This document shows positions 13,561-24,031 of a stretch of DNA of 64,000 nt, piece after piece; position 1 is the stretch's first letter, and each line of letters opens with the position of its first letter. A model generated the notes under the pieces. That model worked only from the letters and a program-made list of their open reading frames with translations, searched no databases and had not been told where the DNA came from. The DNA comes from Crotophaga sulcirostris. Lineage: Eukaryota; Chordata; Aves; Cuculiformes; Crotophagidae. The position numbers and the translations under genes are program-made. The stretch spans positions 1,747,503 to 1,811,502 of the forward strand of contig VYZB01000119.1 of assembly GCA_013397455.1 (NCBI GenBank), in the 5' to 3' direction.

Positions 13561-14800
13561 CTGAGCGGTGCTGGTTCCCGGGAGCCGCGTTCTGCCTCTC
13601 CCGCTTCGATGGGGTCACGCGGCGCTGCGGCACAAAGAATTGGGAATGAATGGGCCTGCGGGGCTGGGGGTGCGGGGTTCGGCAGGGGGGGGGGAGTGTG
13701 TGTCCTGGCTCTGGGCGGAGGTGTGGGCTGCGCCAGCGGAGGCTGAGGGCACCTGCCACCGCGGGAATAACCGGTAACCCGCCGGCACCACGGCTCCCCG
13801 TAGCCAGCAGGCCAAGCTCAAGGCAGGCGCGGGCCCAGCCCAGGCCCCGGAGGGCTCCGGGGAGCGGGGCCGGCGCCGCGCTCGCTCCCGCCAGCGGCCC
13901 GCGCGGGGCCTCGCGGCCTGGAACCCGGCCAGGCGGCGGCCGGGAGGCTCCGGGGAGCCGCTCCCGCCCGCTACAGCGCGGCCGCGGGACGGCCCGGCCT
14001 GAGGCGGCCGGAGGAGCGCGTCGACCCGAGCGCGACCGAAGTTTCCCGAGGCTGCTCGTCAGGAGCCGAAGGCTCCTGGGGAAGCCGTAAGTTGCCGAGG
14101 CCGCTCGGGTCAGGAGCCGAAGGTTCCCGAAGCCGCTCCGTCGGAAAGCCGAAGGTTCCCGAGGAAGCCGAAGGCTGCCGAAGCTGCTCGGAGCGGGAAG
14201 CCGAAGGCTTCCGAGGCCTCTCGGGTCAGGAGCCGAAGGTTGCCGAAGCTGCTCGGGTCAGGAGCCGAAGATTCCCGAGGCCGCTCGGGTCGGGAAGCCG
14301 AAGGTTGCCGAGGCCGCTCGGGTCAGGAGCCGAAAGGCTGCCGAGGCCGCTCGGGTCGGGAAGCCGAAGGTTGTCGAGCGCGCTCTGGCGGGGCGGGGGC
14401 GGTGCCGGAGCGGGAGCGGGAGCAGCGGCGGGCGCAGCGGCCCGAGCGCAGGTAACGTGTCCGCGCCGGCCCCGCTCGCCTCGCCCAGCGGCGGAGGGGC
14501 CTGGGGCCTCCCGGGCTGCCCGGCTGGGTCGGGCCCGCCCCGCGCGGTGCGAGCGGCACCGGGGAGCGGGGCCCAGGGCGGGGGCGCAGCGGGGCCTCTC
14601 CCGGCCCGGAGTTACCGGTGCAGCCGGGAGCCCCTCAGCGCCGGGACCCGGCGGCTGCGGAATGGATACCGGGGACGGTGTAAACGCAAACTCGGGTTCT
14701 GCGGTTCAGGACCGGGGCACCCGTGGCGCTTTCGTTAACCGCGGCCGCTGGTGCCGTGCGGGTGCGCGGCTCTGGGGATCTGTGAGGCCTGGATGAACCT
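13560..14800 (+). promoter_or_regulatory. ZBTB33: ZBTB33 CpG island and non-coding first exon
   Basis: This dense CpG region ends with a good splice donor, cccgagcgcag|gtaacg, with the exon end at 14451. The only following acceptor that leads to the Kaiso start is at 15553. Exon 1 is therefore 5'UTR and its transcription start is not determinable here. A minisatellite occupies 14043-14379, within or just upstream of this exon. Confidence 0.7.
14043..14379 (+). repeat. GC-rich minisatellite in ZBTB33 5' region
   Basis: About ten imperfect copies of a roughly 30-36 bp unit, typified by ccgaggccgctcgggtcagg followed by agccgaaggttg, some with cgggaagccgaagg in place of caggagccgaagg. Each unit contains several CpG dinucleotides. 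All reading frames are open over a long stretch, but only because of the repeat's composition. Confidence 0.88.
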
Positions 14801-15263
14801 TAAGGGCCCTTCCAGCCCAAACCTCTCCGGGATCCTGCGGTCTGGCCCGTGAGTAACCCGGGTGGTACCGGATCTGCTTTCATGGCTTATTTTCACCATT
14901 AAAAAGAAACCTCTAACAACGTTTAAAGCCTTTTGAGGGGCCTGAATTTTATTTCTTCTTGGTTTTCAAATTTACCTTATTTTCTGTTGAATCAGATAAG
15001 CAGGTGTTTCTCTGTTCCTCACCTTGTAAACACAGGATCTATTCAGAATTGCACATACCTTGTGTAGAAGGGACAAATCACTGTAAGAAACAAGTTTGCA
15101 GAGTGCTAGAACATATTAGCTTATTAATAGGATCTCAGATTTGTTTTTTCAAAAGGAGCAATGAACAGTAAACGTGGGAATGTCATGCACTTAAAACCAT
15201 AAGTCTGTATTTTTACTAATTTCATAGTTTTACTAGTTTAATAATTTTCCATTTTCATAGAAA

Positions 15264-15443
15264 ATGGAATGCGCTGCCCGGGGAGGTGGTGGAGTCACCA
15301 ACCCTGGAGGTGTTTAAGAGGAGATTGGATGAGGCACTCAGTGCCATGGTTTAGATGATGGGTTGGTGTTAGTGTTTGGTTATGGGTTGGACTTGATGAT
15401 CTCAGAGGTCCTTTCTAACCTTGTAATACTGTGATACTGTGAT
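15264..15443 (+). mobile_element. CR1 LINE 3' end in ZBTB33 intron 1
   Basis: The sequence gcgctgcccggggaggtggt through ttggacttgatgatctcaga to the terminal repeats aatactgtgatactgtgat is a CR1 3' end in sense orientation. It abuts a second, inverted CR1 piece. Confidence 0.88.
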
Positions 15444-15520
15444 CATGAATGGTTTGGGTTAGAAGGAACCTTAAAGATCGTTCAATTCCAATCCCCCTGC
15501 CGTGGGCAGGGACACTTTCA
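15444..15520 (-). mobile_element. Inverted CR1 3' fragment next to the ZBTB33 splice acceptor
   Basis: The sequence atggtttgggttagaaggaa through atccccctgccgtgggcagg is the reverse complement of a CR1 3' end, joined tail to tail with the preceding copy. It ends about 33 bp before the acceptor AG at 15552-15553. Confidence 0.85.
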
Positions 15521-15555
15521 GCAAATTGAATGCCTTCTATTTTCTCTTTGTAGGA

Positions 15556-17595
15556 ATGGAGGGGAAAAAACTGATTTCTGCAACAGATGCACAGTATTCT
15601 AGTGTCCTCCTTCAGTCTCTGAATGAACAACGTGACCATGGACTATTTTGTGATGTTACTGTCATCGTGGAGGACCAGAAATTTCGAGCTCACAGAAACA
15701 TCCTTTCAGCCTCAAGCACGTATTTTCACCAGCTTTTCTCAATGGCTGGGCAGGTGGTTGAACTGAGCTTTGTCAGAGCAGAAATTTTTGCAGAAATTCT
15801 TAACTATATTTATAGCTCCAAAATAATAAGCGTTCGATCTGATTTACTTGATGAACTGATTAAATCAGGCCAACAGCTGGGTGTTAAATTCATAGCTGAT
15901 CTGGGTGTAACTCCATCTGAAGCAACGGCCATGCCAGGCCAGGTCAAAGGTGGTGCTTCAGAAACTTCAGCTTCTACTCCAGGTCAAAAGGATGCTGAAA
16001 CACAAGTATCTGTTATAAGGCCAGAGGGTCAAGAGGTAACGGATGGGATGCCAGTTATAACACAGTCATTCTCCTTACATGGCATAGAATATTCCAGCAC
16101 AAAGATTACAGTGAGCGATTCAGATGATGATGATGATGATGTAATATTTTGTTCTGAGATTGTTCCTCCAAAAGCATGTGCTAAAGATACGAATGCTGCA
16201 ACCCAGAACCAGCCTTGCCCAAGTCCAGCTGGAGTTTCTGACCAAAAATCGTGTGGCAGTGGTTGCTCTCCCCATTTGACGAGCGCGACAGCAGCTCAGA
16301 GACTCACGTCGTCTGCCAGTCAGCTAAGCCCAAACCAAACGCAGCCCAGTGCCGACTCACTTGTCTCTAAGACACTGCAGCATTTGACTCCTAATATCAT
16401 TGTGCTAAATAAGCCTCAGCTTAACTCATCGCTCAGTGCCGGCCCCTCGCATCAAACACATGTGACCCCAACAATTAATTTACTTGAGGAGAACCAGCCA
16501 CCCTCTAATAAGGGCTCCGTTGCTGAAGTGGAAACAGCTGCTGTGGATGTTGAGGAGGTTGTTGAAGATGATGTCGATATCATTAGCTCCTCTAGTCCTG
16601 GTTCCGGCAGCAGTAGCTCTTTGGTTCAGCAGCCTTCTGTACCCAAGGCAGCAACTGCTGAAGGATCAGGTGTACAGAAAAAACAGGTTGTTACGTTTTC
16701 ACAAGAGCCATCTTCTAAACCTGGAGAATTTAAAATAAAAATCTCAGATGTCCGTACTGGAAACATCAAGGAATCCAGTTCAGACACAGCATCAACACAC
16801 GTGGCAGAAGGGCAGAAAATCATAACGTTAGATACAGCAACGGAAATAGAAGGCCTGTCCACAGGCTGTAAGGTTTATGCAAATATAGGTGAGGATACAT
16901 ATGACATAGTTATTCCTGTGAAGGGTGATTCCGAGAAAGGTGAAGCCAATGCTGATGAAACACCTAAAACATCTGATGATGATTCTGTGAACAAGAAACG
17001 CATGAAAGTAAAACACGACGACCATTACGAGCTCATTGTGGATGGAAGAGTCTACTACATTTGTACAGTGTGTAAGAGGTCATATGCCTGTCTGACGAGT
17101 TTACGGAGACATTATAATATCCATTCCTGGGAGAAGAAGTATCCGTGTCGATATTGTAACAAAATTTTTGCTCTTGCAGAATACCGTACAAAGCATGAGA
17201 TTCACCACACCGGTGAGCGAAGGTACCAGTGCTTGACGTGTGGCAAATCTTTCATCAACTACCAAATTACAGCCTCCCACATAAGGTCAGCTCACAGCCA
17301 AGACCCTTCTGGAGACAACAAGCTTTATCGGTTGCATCCTTGCAAGTCTTTGCAGATCAGACAGTACACGTACATTACTGATCGCCCAAACAGCGTACCA
17401 GGAATAAGTGAGGGTGGAATTGTTTATCGTGTTGGTACAGGGAAGGATGGCACTGAAGGAACAACATCTAACCCTCCAGCCAAACAAATTACCTGGGAAG
17501 ACATTTTCATTCCACAGGGAAATGAAGCAGTTTTTAAACAAAATCCGTCGGAGGGAAGTACTGAATTTGAATTTGTAATACCAGAATCTTACTGA
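15556..17595 (+). CDS. ZBTB33: ZBTB33 (Kaiso), methyl-CpG binding BTB zinc-finger repressor
   Basis: The whole coding region lies in one exon of 679 residues (human 672). The exon starts at 15554 after the acceptor ttctctttgtag. The start chosen is MEGKKLISATDAQYSSVLLQ; 18 in-frame codons upstream are intron. Kaiso represses genes by binding methylated CpG pairs or the TCCTGCNA-type site, partners p120-catenin, and recruits N-CoR. Visible parts: BTB/POZ dimerisation domain (about 1-117, with HGLFCDVTVIVEDQKFRAHR); acidic SDSDDDDDDV near 190; a basic NKKRMKVK nuclear signal near 480; three C2H2 fingers at about 501-582 (first cysteine 503); and the conserved tail ITWEDIFI...GSTEFEF...IPESY. 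Glu542 in finger 2 (LAEYRTKHE) aligns with human Glu535, reported to contact methyl-CpG. Neighbours NKAP and TMEM255A match other amniotes. Confidence 0.98.
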   Translation: MEGKKLISATDAQYSSVLLQSLNEQRDHGLFCDVTVIVEDQKFRAHRNILSASSTYFHQLFSMAGQVVELSFVRAEIFAEILNYIYSSKIISVRSDLLDELIKSGQQLGVKFIADLGVTPSEATAMPGQVKGGASETSASTPGQKDAETQVSVIRPEGQEVTDGMPVITQSFSLHGIEYSSTKITVSDSDDDDDDVIFCSEIVPPKACAKDTNAATQNQPCPSPAGVSDQKSCGSGCSPHLTSATAAQRLTSSASQLSPNQTQPSADSLVSKTLQHLTPNIIVLNKPQLNSSLSAGPSHQTHVTPTINLLEENQPPSNKGSVAEVETAAVDVEEVVEDDVDIISSSSPGSGSSSSLVQQPSVPKAATAEGSGVQKKQVVTFSQEPSSKPGEFKIKISDVRTGNIKESSSDTASTHVAEGQKIITLDTATEIEGLSTGCKVYANIGEDTYDIVIPVKGDSEKGEANADETPKTSDDDSVNKKRMKVKHDDHYELIVDGRVYYICTVCKRSYACLTSLRRHYNIHSWEKKYPCRYCNKIFALAEYRTKHEIHHTGERRYQCLTCGKSFINYQITASHIRSAHSQDPSGDNKLYRLHPCKSLQIRQYTYITDRPNSVPGISEGGIVYRVGTGKDGTEGTTSNPPAKQITWEDIFIPQGNEAVFKQNPSEGSTEFEFVIPESY

Positions 17596-20505
17596 AACAC
17601 TTAAAAAATGCTGGAAAAAAAGGATTCAGTGTAGAAATATTGCAGCTGTTTTAAATGAACTGTTAAAATCACTGTAAAATGAAATGTTAAAGTCAAAACA
17701 AGTTAACTCGTTCTACCAAGTCATCAAATGGTAGTGCTTAGATGGATCATTAGTAGCTGCAAATGATTTGTGGAAGTGATTCATCTGAAAGTTTACTTGC
17801 ATAGAGAATTAAGACATTTCCAATGCTGGCAGTGTTTTCTGGCATTTTAATTTTGATCAAATTGTGGAGATTTGTAGCTTGAAATGACACCAGTTCTTCT
17901 AAAGAGCTAGAAATCTCTTCTAAAGTAACTGAGGTATTTCCTGTACCCACACTTACTAATGTAAACCTTTTCTTTCATGTTAGCACTTTAATGCTGAATT
18001 GTGTTTAGTTGTTAACCAAGAAACCAATCAGATTTTTCATGGCCTCATGAATGCAGAACCATTTTCTAACAAAAATCCCACAACTCATTTTTTCGAACAG
18101 TGCATTACTACAGGGGTCCAAAATAACTGATCCAGTAGTTTGGAGTAGCGTATTTTTGAACTAGCATTTTATTTCTGCTCTTATAAGCACTATGAATCAC
18201 ATCTTCATGTGCAAATAGTCTTACCAACAAGAGATACTCTGTTTGGGCTAACCTGAACAAACGTGATTTGTACTTGGCAGCATGGCAAGCAGACTATTCA
18301 CTGTCTGGACCATTATGTTTTACTCTCCTTGCTCTGAGGGGGGCGGAAAAAAAACCCACAAAGCTTAATAGCGAAGAAGCACTTACGAAGGAGATAATTT
18401 TGCCTTTGCAAAGCTTGAGAAATAATGTTAGGTTTTTCTACTAGTGGAAAAGATGCTAGTAGTTAGTTTGGAATAAAGTGCTGTTCCTTTTTTTGCTCTT
18501 CAAGAGCTTCAGTCTGGTATTTAAAAAAAAGTAATACTTATGATAAAAGTAATACTTTTTTTTTAGCTGAAGGTTTTGAAACTTACCTCTCAAAAGCATG
18601 AAAGAATCAAAGTGCTGTATCAGTTCAGCACTGGGGCAGCTGAGGATCTTGTATGCATATTGGGCTAGATCTTTAAGTAAAACAGGCACTTGGGTATTGT
18701 AGGGTGTTGAAGTATGAGGACTAAACCAACAATCAAAAATGCTCTCTGTCCAACATAATCCAAAGTATCATTTCTCTGCAGTTGTCTAGTTGTCATCTAT
18801 TTTCAGTTTTGAGGTTTTTCCTTTTTTTTTCCTCCTTGCAGTTTGTTCCATGTTTAGGCACTTAGAAGATAAACTAGATGTCCAGCTTGAACAGGAAACA
18901 GTAGATGTGAGAGAAACAGCTGTTTACTGGAGTCATAGCTTAGCATTTCAGATTTAGTGAGTTGTTGACTTGTAAATGGTAATACAAAAACCACTCAAGT
19001 CCTAGAGGTGACTGAGGAGGATTGTCGTGCATAGTACTAGTTAGCTGTTGCAACCTTTCATGGCTTAAATTACAGGTAAAGGATTTTCTTTTCTTTTTCA
19101 TGTTTTAAGTACACATTTTGATCAAGGTTAAGGTTTTAGACATACAGTACTCTAGACAGAAAGGCATTTAAATGGTAAATGGTTCAAACATAACTTGAGC
19201 TATAAAAAAGGGTACCAGAAATCTGGATGAGGAATGATGGGAGGAAGAGGAGGATTTGTTCACCTTATGCATCTAATACTCAGCACTTCTGTTTGGTAGG
19301 CCAAGGACATGATACACACCCTCATTTCCAGATCAGATTACAGACCCCTTTCCATATAATGGGATGGCTTTCACGTGTTACAGGCTGGGTGCTGTCCCAG
19401 ATGGGATTTCAGCAGTCGAACATCATCCTCCCAGGACCTAGGGACTGATTGCTTGTATTGGCACAGGCAGCTTTGACGTAGCCGAGCCTGCCATGTGCTG
19501 TATGGAGAGTTCCCAAACTTTTTGACAGAGAAATACAATGTTATGTTTGCTATTGACATGACACATCTAGAATTAAGCATACGTTGCAAAGTATACACTC
19601 AGTCATAATTAAATGTAATGGCTATCAATATTTGCTGCTGATATATTTTAAATCTTTAATTAAACTGTGCCTACTAAAGGTCTCTTTTTAGAGGAAAACT
19701 GGAAAATTAGGTTTTGTAATTATTTTGCTAGAAGACTCATGCTTGCATGTGTCTCAGGGTCTTCAGTTTTCCTTGGAAGTGATTTTTTTTTTTGGATATC
19801 CAAAGTCCAGAGGTCATGTAAAGCATTTTTTAATTTCACTTCCAATATTTATTGGTTTGGAATTATGTTAAATCAATTCTTAGACTTCATATGGGGCCAT
19901 GGGCTTTTATATGTGTGGTTTTTTGTTTGTTTTTGTAAACATTTAGCTTTCAGTTTAACTTAATGAAAAACCTTATGTAAATACCAAGAAATTGGCTTTG
20001 GGTTAGTGGAAGAAAAAGATTGAATCTAAAAGAGCATTTATATAAAGATAAAAAAAAATTCAAGAGAGTACGGTAACAAACCTCACAGTCATTTATATGC
20101 CTATAAAGACATTAACGGATCTGCTGCAAAATATGATAACGGTGGCTGCATCCTCACTGTCTGGTTTCTTTGGGGATTCATGCCATTGCATTCCATATAC
20201 AAATTAAACAACTGTTGAGGTAACAATTGACTGCTTATTTATTTTGTACTGTTAAGGCATGCAGCTTGCAAACAGATGCAGAAGCTGACAACTATATACA
20301 TTGACCAGTGGGTTCTACAGCTATAGCCTACGAACTCATGTGAAACGCTGATCACTGTTGCCAGATCTGTAATGTATATAGTTGTACAGTCTTTCCTTAA
20401 CATACTTTTTAAAGTTGTGTTCTACTTTTCATTAATCAATACTTGGTATTAGTTCTTAGAGCTTTCTATGGCAAAAATAAAGACTTTAAATTCTAAAGAC
20501 CGTCG
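17596..20505 (+). terminator. ZBTB33: ZBTB33 long 3'UTR and polyadenylation signals
   Basis: AT-rich, gene-free sequence follows the stop codon. The strongest end is AATAAA at 20476-20481, preceded by TGTATA/TGTACA elements of the kind bound by Pumilio and CFIm and followed by a T-rich tail. A proximal AATAAA at 18472-18477 would give a 0.9 kb alternative 3'UTR. A long Kaiso 3'UTR is also known in mammals. Confidence 0.75.
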
Positions 20506-23500
20506 TACCATGTTTTTAATGACAACTCAGCTTCTACACTCTAGCATGTTACATTACCATCAAACAGTTTTGTTACTTCATTTTCCAGGTCTTTGGGAAT
20601 AGCAGGGAATTCCAGTGTGTGTGTTTTATTTGGGGCTTAGTTTTTTTGGTGGGTTGTTTTTTGGGGGGTTTGGTTTGTTTGTTTGGGTTTTTTGTTGAGC
20701 ACTTTCTAAGACAGCAACTTAGCAGAAAAACTGGTTTTGAGTTGAATTGTGAGCTGAACGTTGTGATAGACACTTAGTCTCAGAATAGGCAGAGCTGCTG
20801 TGGAACAATCTGTCCAACCACTGCCTTCATTGTAAATGAGCTAGAACTGAAGAAGAACATACGTGGTGAGCAGTGCAGTGCATTTCAGCTGACTCATGGT
20901 TGGGGCTCCTCTTCTTACTGGGTTGCTCGCTCGTTATGGTTTGGAAGAGTTAGATTGTTGGTGAACCATGGCTAACATTGAGAAAACTAGTTACTTTAGG
21001 TAGGCTTCTTATGACAGGTAAGGAATGCAGTTTAATAAGTAACATATCTGATGTTTTAGATGCCTTTGTCTCCTGGGCACAGGGTTTCTACCTACTTCTG
21101 CTAACATCAAAGAGCAGCTGACATCATCAGGACAGAATTAGGCCTGAAGTAATATAGTAAATGAAATGAAGTAAAGGAGTCACGGACACTGCACTGGCTG
21201 GATTACTGACCTCTGTTAAGGAAAAAATCAGCAGTAATGACTTTGCAGCGACTGACATCAGGGCACCCTCTTATGTGGGTAAAACTGCAGAACCACGACA
21301 TGTGGGGGCATCTGAGGCTTTTAAACACAGGACTTAAAGAAAGGTGTTTCTGGCTAATCCTGGGAGAAACACCAGTTTCCAATACAGCAAATACACTTTT
21401 TTATTTTTTTCAAATGCGCAATGCTATTTTACTGGAATTCCTCATGTAGCATTAGAGATGCTTGCAAAACAGGGAATTGCTAAAATGTAAAATGCAATTT
21501 GTAAATGTTTACAAAAGTCACACAATTTTATTTAACTTTGGTAAAGTAATAAAAGGGTACATGAGTCACAATCTTGATGGTCTCAGGAGAAACGATGAAT
21601 ACAGTGCAGAATGCTGCATTTACATTAAACAGTTTTACTCAAGCAGAAGGAAACGGGCAATTCAACAGAAAATCCCACCAGTAATTTTTCAAATGTGAAA
21701 ATGGTCTTGTCCTTTTATAGTGAATTTAAAGCAGCAATGTAATTTTCGCTTACATATTCCTTAGAAAAAAATTATAATTTGGATAACTGTATTTAATATT
21801 TGTCAACTCAAAATCAAAGACAGATTCATTTCCTAATTGTTTCTCTGCCACTAAGGCACATTCCCCTCAGGAGTGTCTTAGTCCTGCCCTGCAGTGTCCC
21901 CCAGTCCTTCTAGCCCTATGTAGTTGACAGGCACAAATGGTAGAGGGTGTTTGTCAGAAATGGGACAGGTCTGTTAGCTCTGATTTCAAAGATGCAGCAG
22001 TAATGTGTTTTCTGATATTAATGTGCCCTTCTGATTCTAGTTTTGTGGGGAGTTTTATCAGGAGGAGTACTGCCTGTTTTGACATTGCCTGTGATCTCTT
22101 CTATCAAGATTTAATTCAGGAAAATGTAATATAAAACATATGATGCCCTAATACATAAATTTATTTCCAGGGCATAAATTTATAGGAGCTGCACTTCAAC
22201 AATCTGTAGTAAAATGAAGCATCACCAGGGTATGTTGTGCATACACTACTGCTTTAAATCCCATGAGTTATTCCTTTCTCCAGCTGTTTATTTTTCTTTC
22301 CTACCGAAGAATAATTACACTTGCTTCTGGATAAACAGTATCATTCTTTAGCTTAATACACCAGTACGTATTTGACAGTGGAAATGATAGGGTTAACACA
22401 TAGCCTAGCCTAAAGGCTTTGCAAACGCATAGCATTAAAAACATTTTAAAGTGTGGGTGTACTTTGAAAAGTGAGATCAGAGACTTCAGTGTTTGTTTTT
22501 CATTTTGACAGTATTTCTTTTTTAGTTTTTTTAGATTAAAAGCAGAGAGATGCTACAGTTTAAAATCCAACTGGACTCCCAGGCCCCCAGAATGTATTCC
22601 ACTTTGAGATTCTAAAAGCCAGATTTAGCTTTTAGATATGATTTTGTCTGCACCAGTTGAAAGTAAAGGTATACAACTGAGGATTAGGGTCAACAATCTG
22701 ATACCAAGGAAATGAAAACTTTAGGAAATAAGGAGTAAAATGTCAATACCTTATTTTTATCCCTGAAGCAAGCAGTTGAGAATGCTCAGGTTGAACAGCT
22801 CAGATCTGAGCGCTGTCATCTGAAATCACTTCTTGGAGTAGAACCACACTTTACAAGACAGTGTGTCACATAACAAAGTTGACCTTTTGTTATGCAGGAT
22901 GCATGCAAAATCTGTTGGTATCTAGATCAATCCACACAGTCATCAGCTGAAGATTAAATGAAAGTCACAGCAATAATTGCAAATTCCTATCAGTTTCATC
23001 CTATATTACAGGGTGTTGAATTTTATCCATGTGAGACTTACACTTTGGAGAACTTATAGTTGATATTCCTTATGTGCAGCCCATAATACAGCTACTAAAA
23101 CAGTGCTTAATCAGGATGTTGATTCAGTCCATTAAAAAAGTTAAAAGTACAAGCTTAAAAAAAAAACCTAACCAAAGAGAAGGGAAAAAAAATATATTTT
23201 CACTGCACAGTTTCAGTGACTCATGGACAGTTCCTGATGCCCTTCATAGGAAAACAAGGAACATTTAGGCATTGCAACACCCAAACTGTTTGCCTTCAGC
23301 TTTACTTACACAGAGTTCAGAGAGAGACAACTGCATTTCACCTATCTTAAGAAGCATCCTGAAATAAAACCAGCTTGCTTATTAAAGCTTTTCCCCTCAA
23401 AAGAGAAATATTCCAATTGTTTTGCTAGACGTCTGTGACAATATCTTATCATGTTACACCTTTTCATTAGTGCTAATGTTTGAGACACTGTTGCGGTTCC

Positions 23501-23730
23501 CCCCTAAGATTTTCCCAGTGCGTAGGCTGTAACCAGCAAGGGATGTAAGAGATTCTGCCGCCTCAAAAAATCCCAGCGACTGGAGCCCCAAGGCCAAACA
23601 AAAAACACTAAGTCAAGCTGTCTGCAAGCACTCCCACCTTAAACTGATACTCTTCGCAGCGATCCATCTTGGCTACCCTTACTTCAGCTTGGCAAGAGAT
23701 GGAGTAAGGCAGACCAGAATCTATCATCTG
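20506..23730. other. ZBTB33-TMEM255A convergent intergenic region
   Basis: AT-rich sequence of about 3.2 kb between two gene ends. No exon, CR1 copy or RNA gene is recognised. A G/T-rich simple stretch is at 20639-20695 (gggttgttttttggggggtt). Confidence 0.55.
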
Positions 23731-23741
23731 TGTTGTATCGC

Positions 23742-24031
23742 TTTATTAAAAACCAAGGACTACATGAACCTCGTGGTAAACAAGGAGCCTGGAGTTTGGC
23801 TCACCCCGCTACTCACCGACACTGCAAAACACCAGCAGCATGTCCCTTTCCTCCTATTCCATATTTACACCTCTGAAACAAGTCTTGCAAGAAAGAACAG
23901 TCCAATCTAATATTTGCATTTACAATTATCTTCTGTATCCGTCCTCCCGCTCCCTCCCACGGTAAAATATAAATACAAAATGTTCACAATTATTTTGATG
24001 GCAAATATTTTTTTCTTCTTTCCCACATTCT
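23742..24031 (-). terminator. TMEM255A: TMEM255A 3'UTR and polyadenylation signal
   Basis: On the minus strand AATAAA (plus tttatt, 23742-23747) lies about 290 nt after the TMEM255A stop codon. This gives a short 3'UTR with cleavage near 23720-23730. Confidence 0.65.

Noticed and set aside
14092..14796. Long open frame of about 234 codons in the ZBTB33 CpG island
   Set aside because: It is made of the GC-rich minisatellite and contains low-complexity Arg/Ser/Gly; other frames are open too, and a splice donor interrupts it at 14451.
14791..14835. Possible CR1 tail remnant (gatgaaccttaagggccctt)
   Set aside because: The similarity is too short and lacks the terminal repeats, so it was not annotated.
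15502..15555. In-frame ATG 18 codons upstream of the Kaiso start
   Set aside because: It lies in intron sequence across a CR1 fragment and the splice acceptor at 15553; the conserved protein begins MEGKKLISA.
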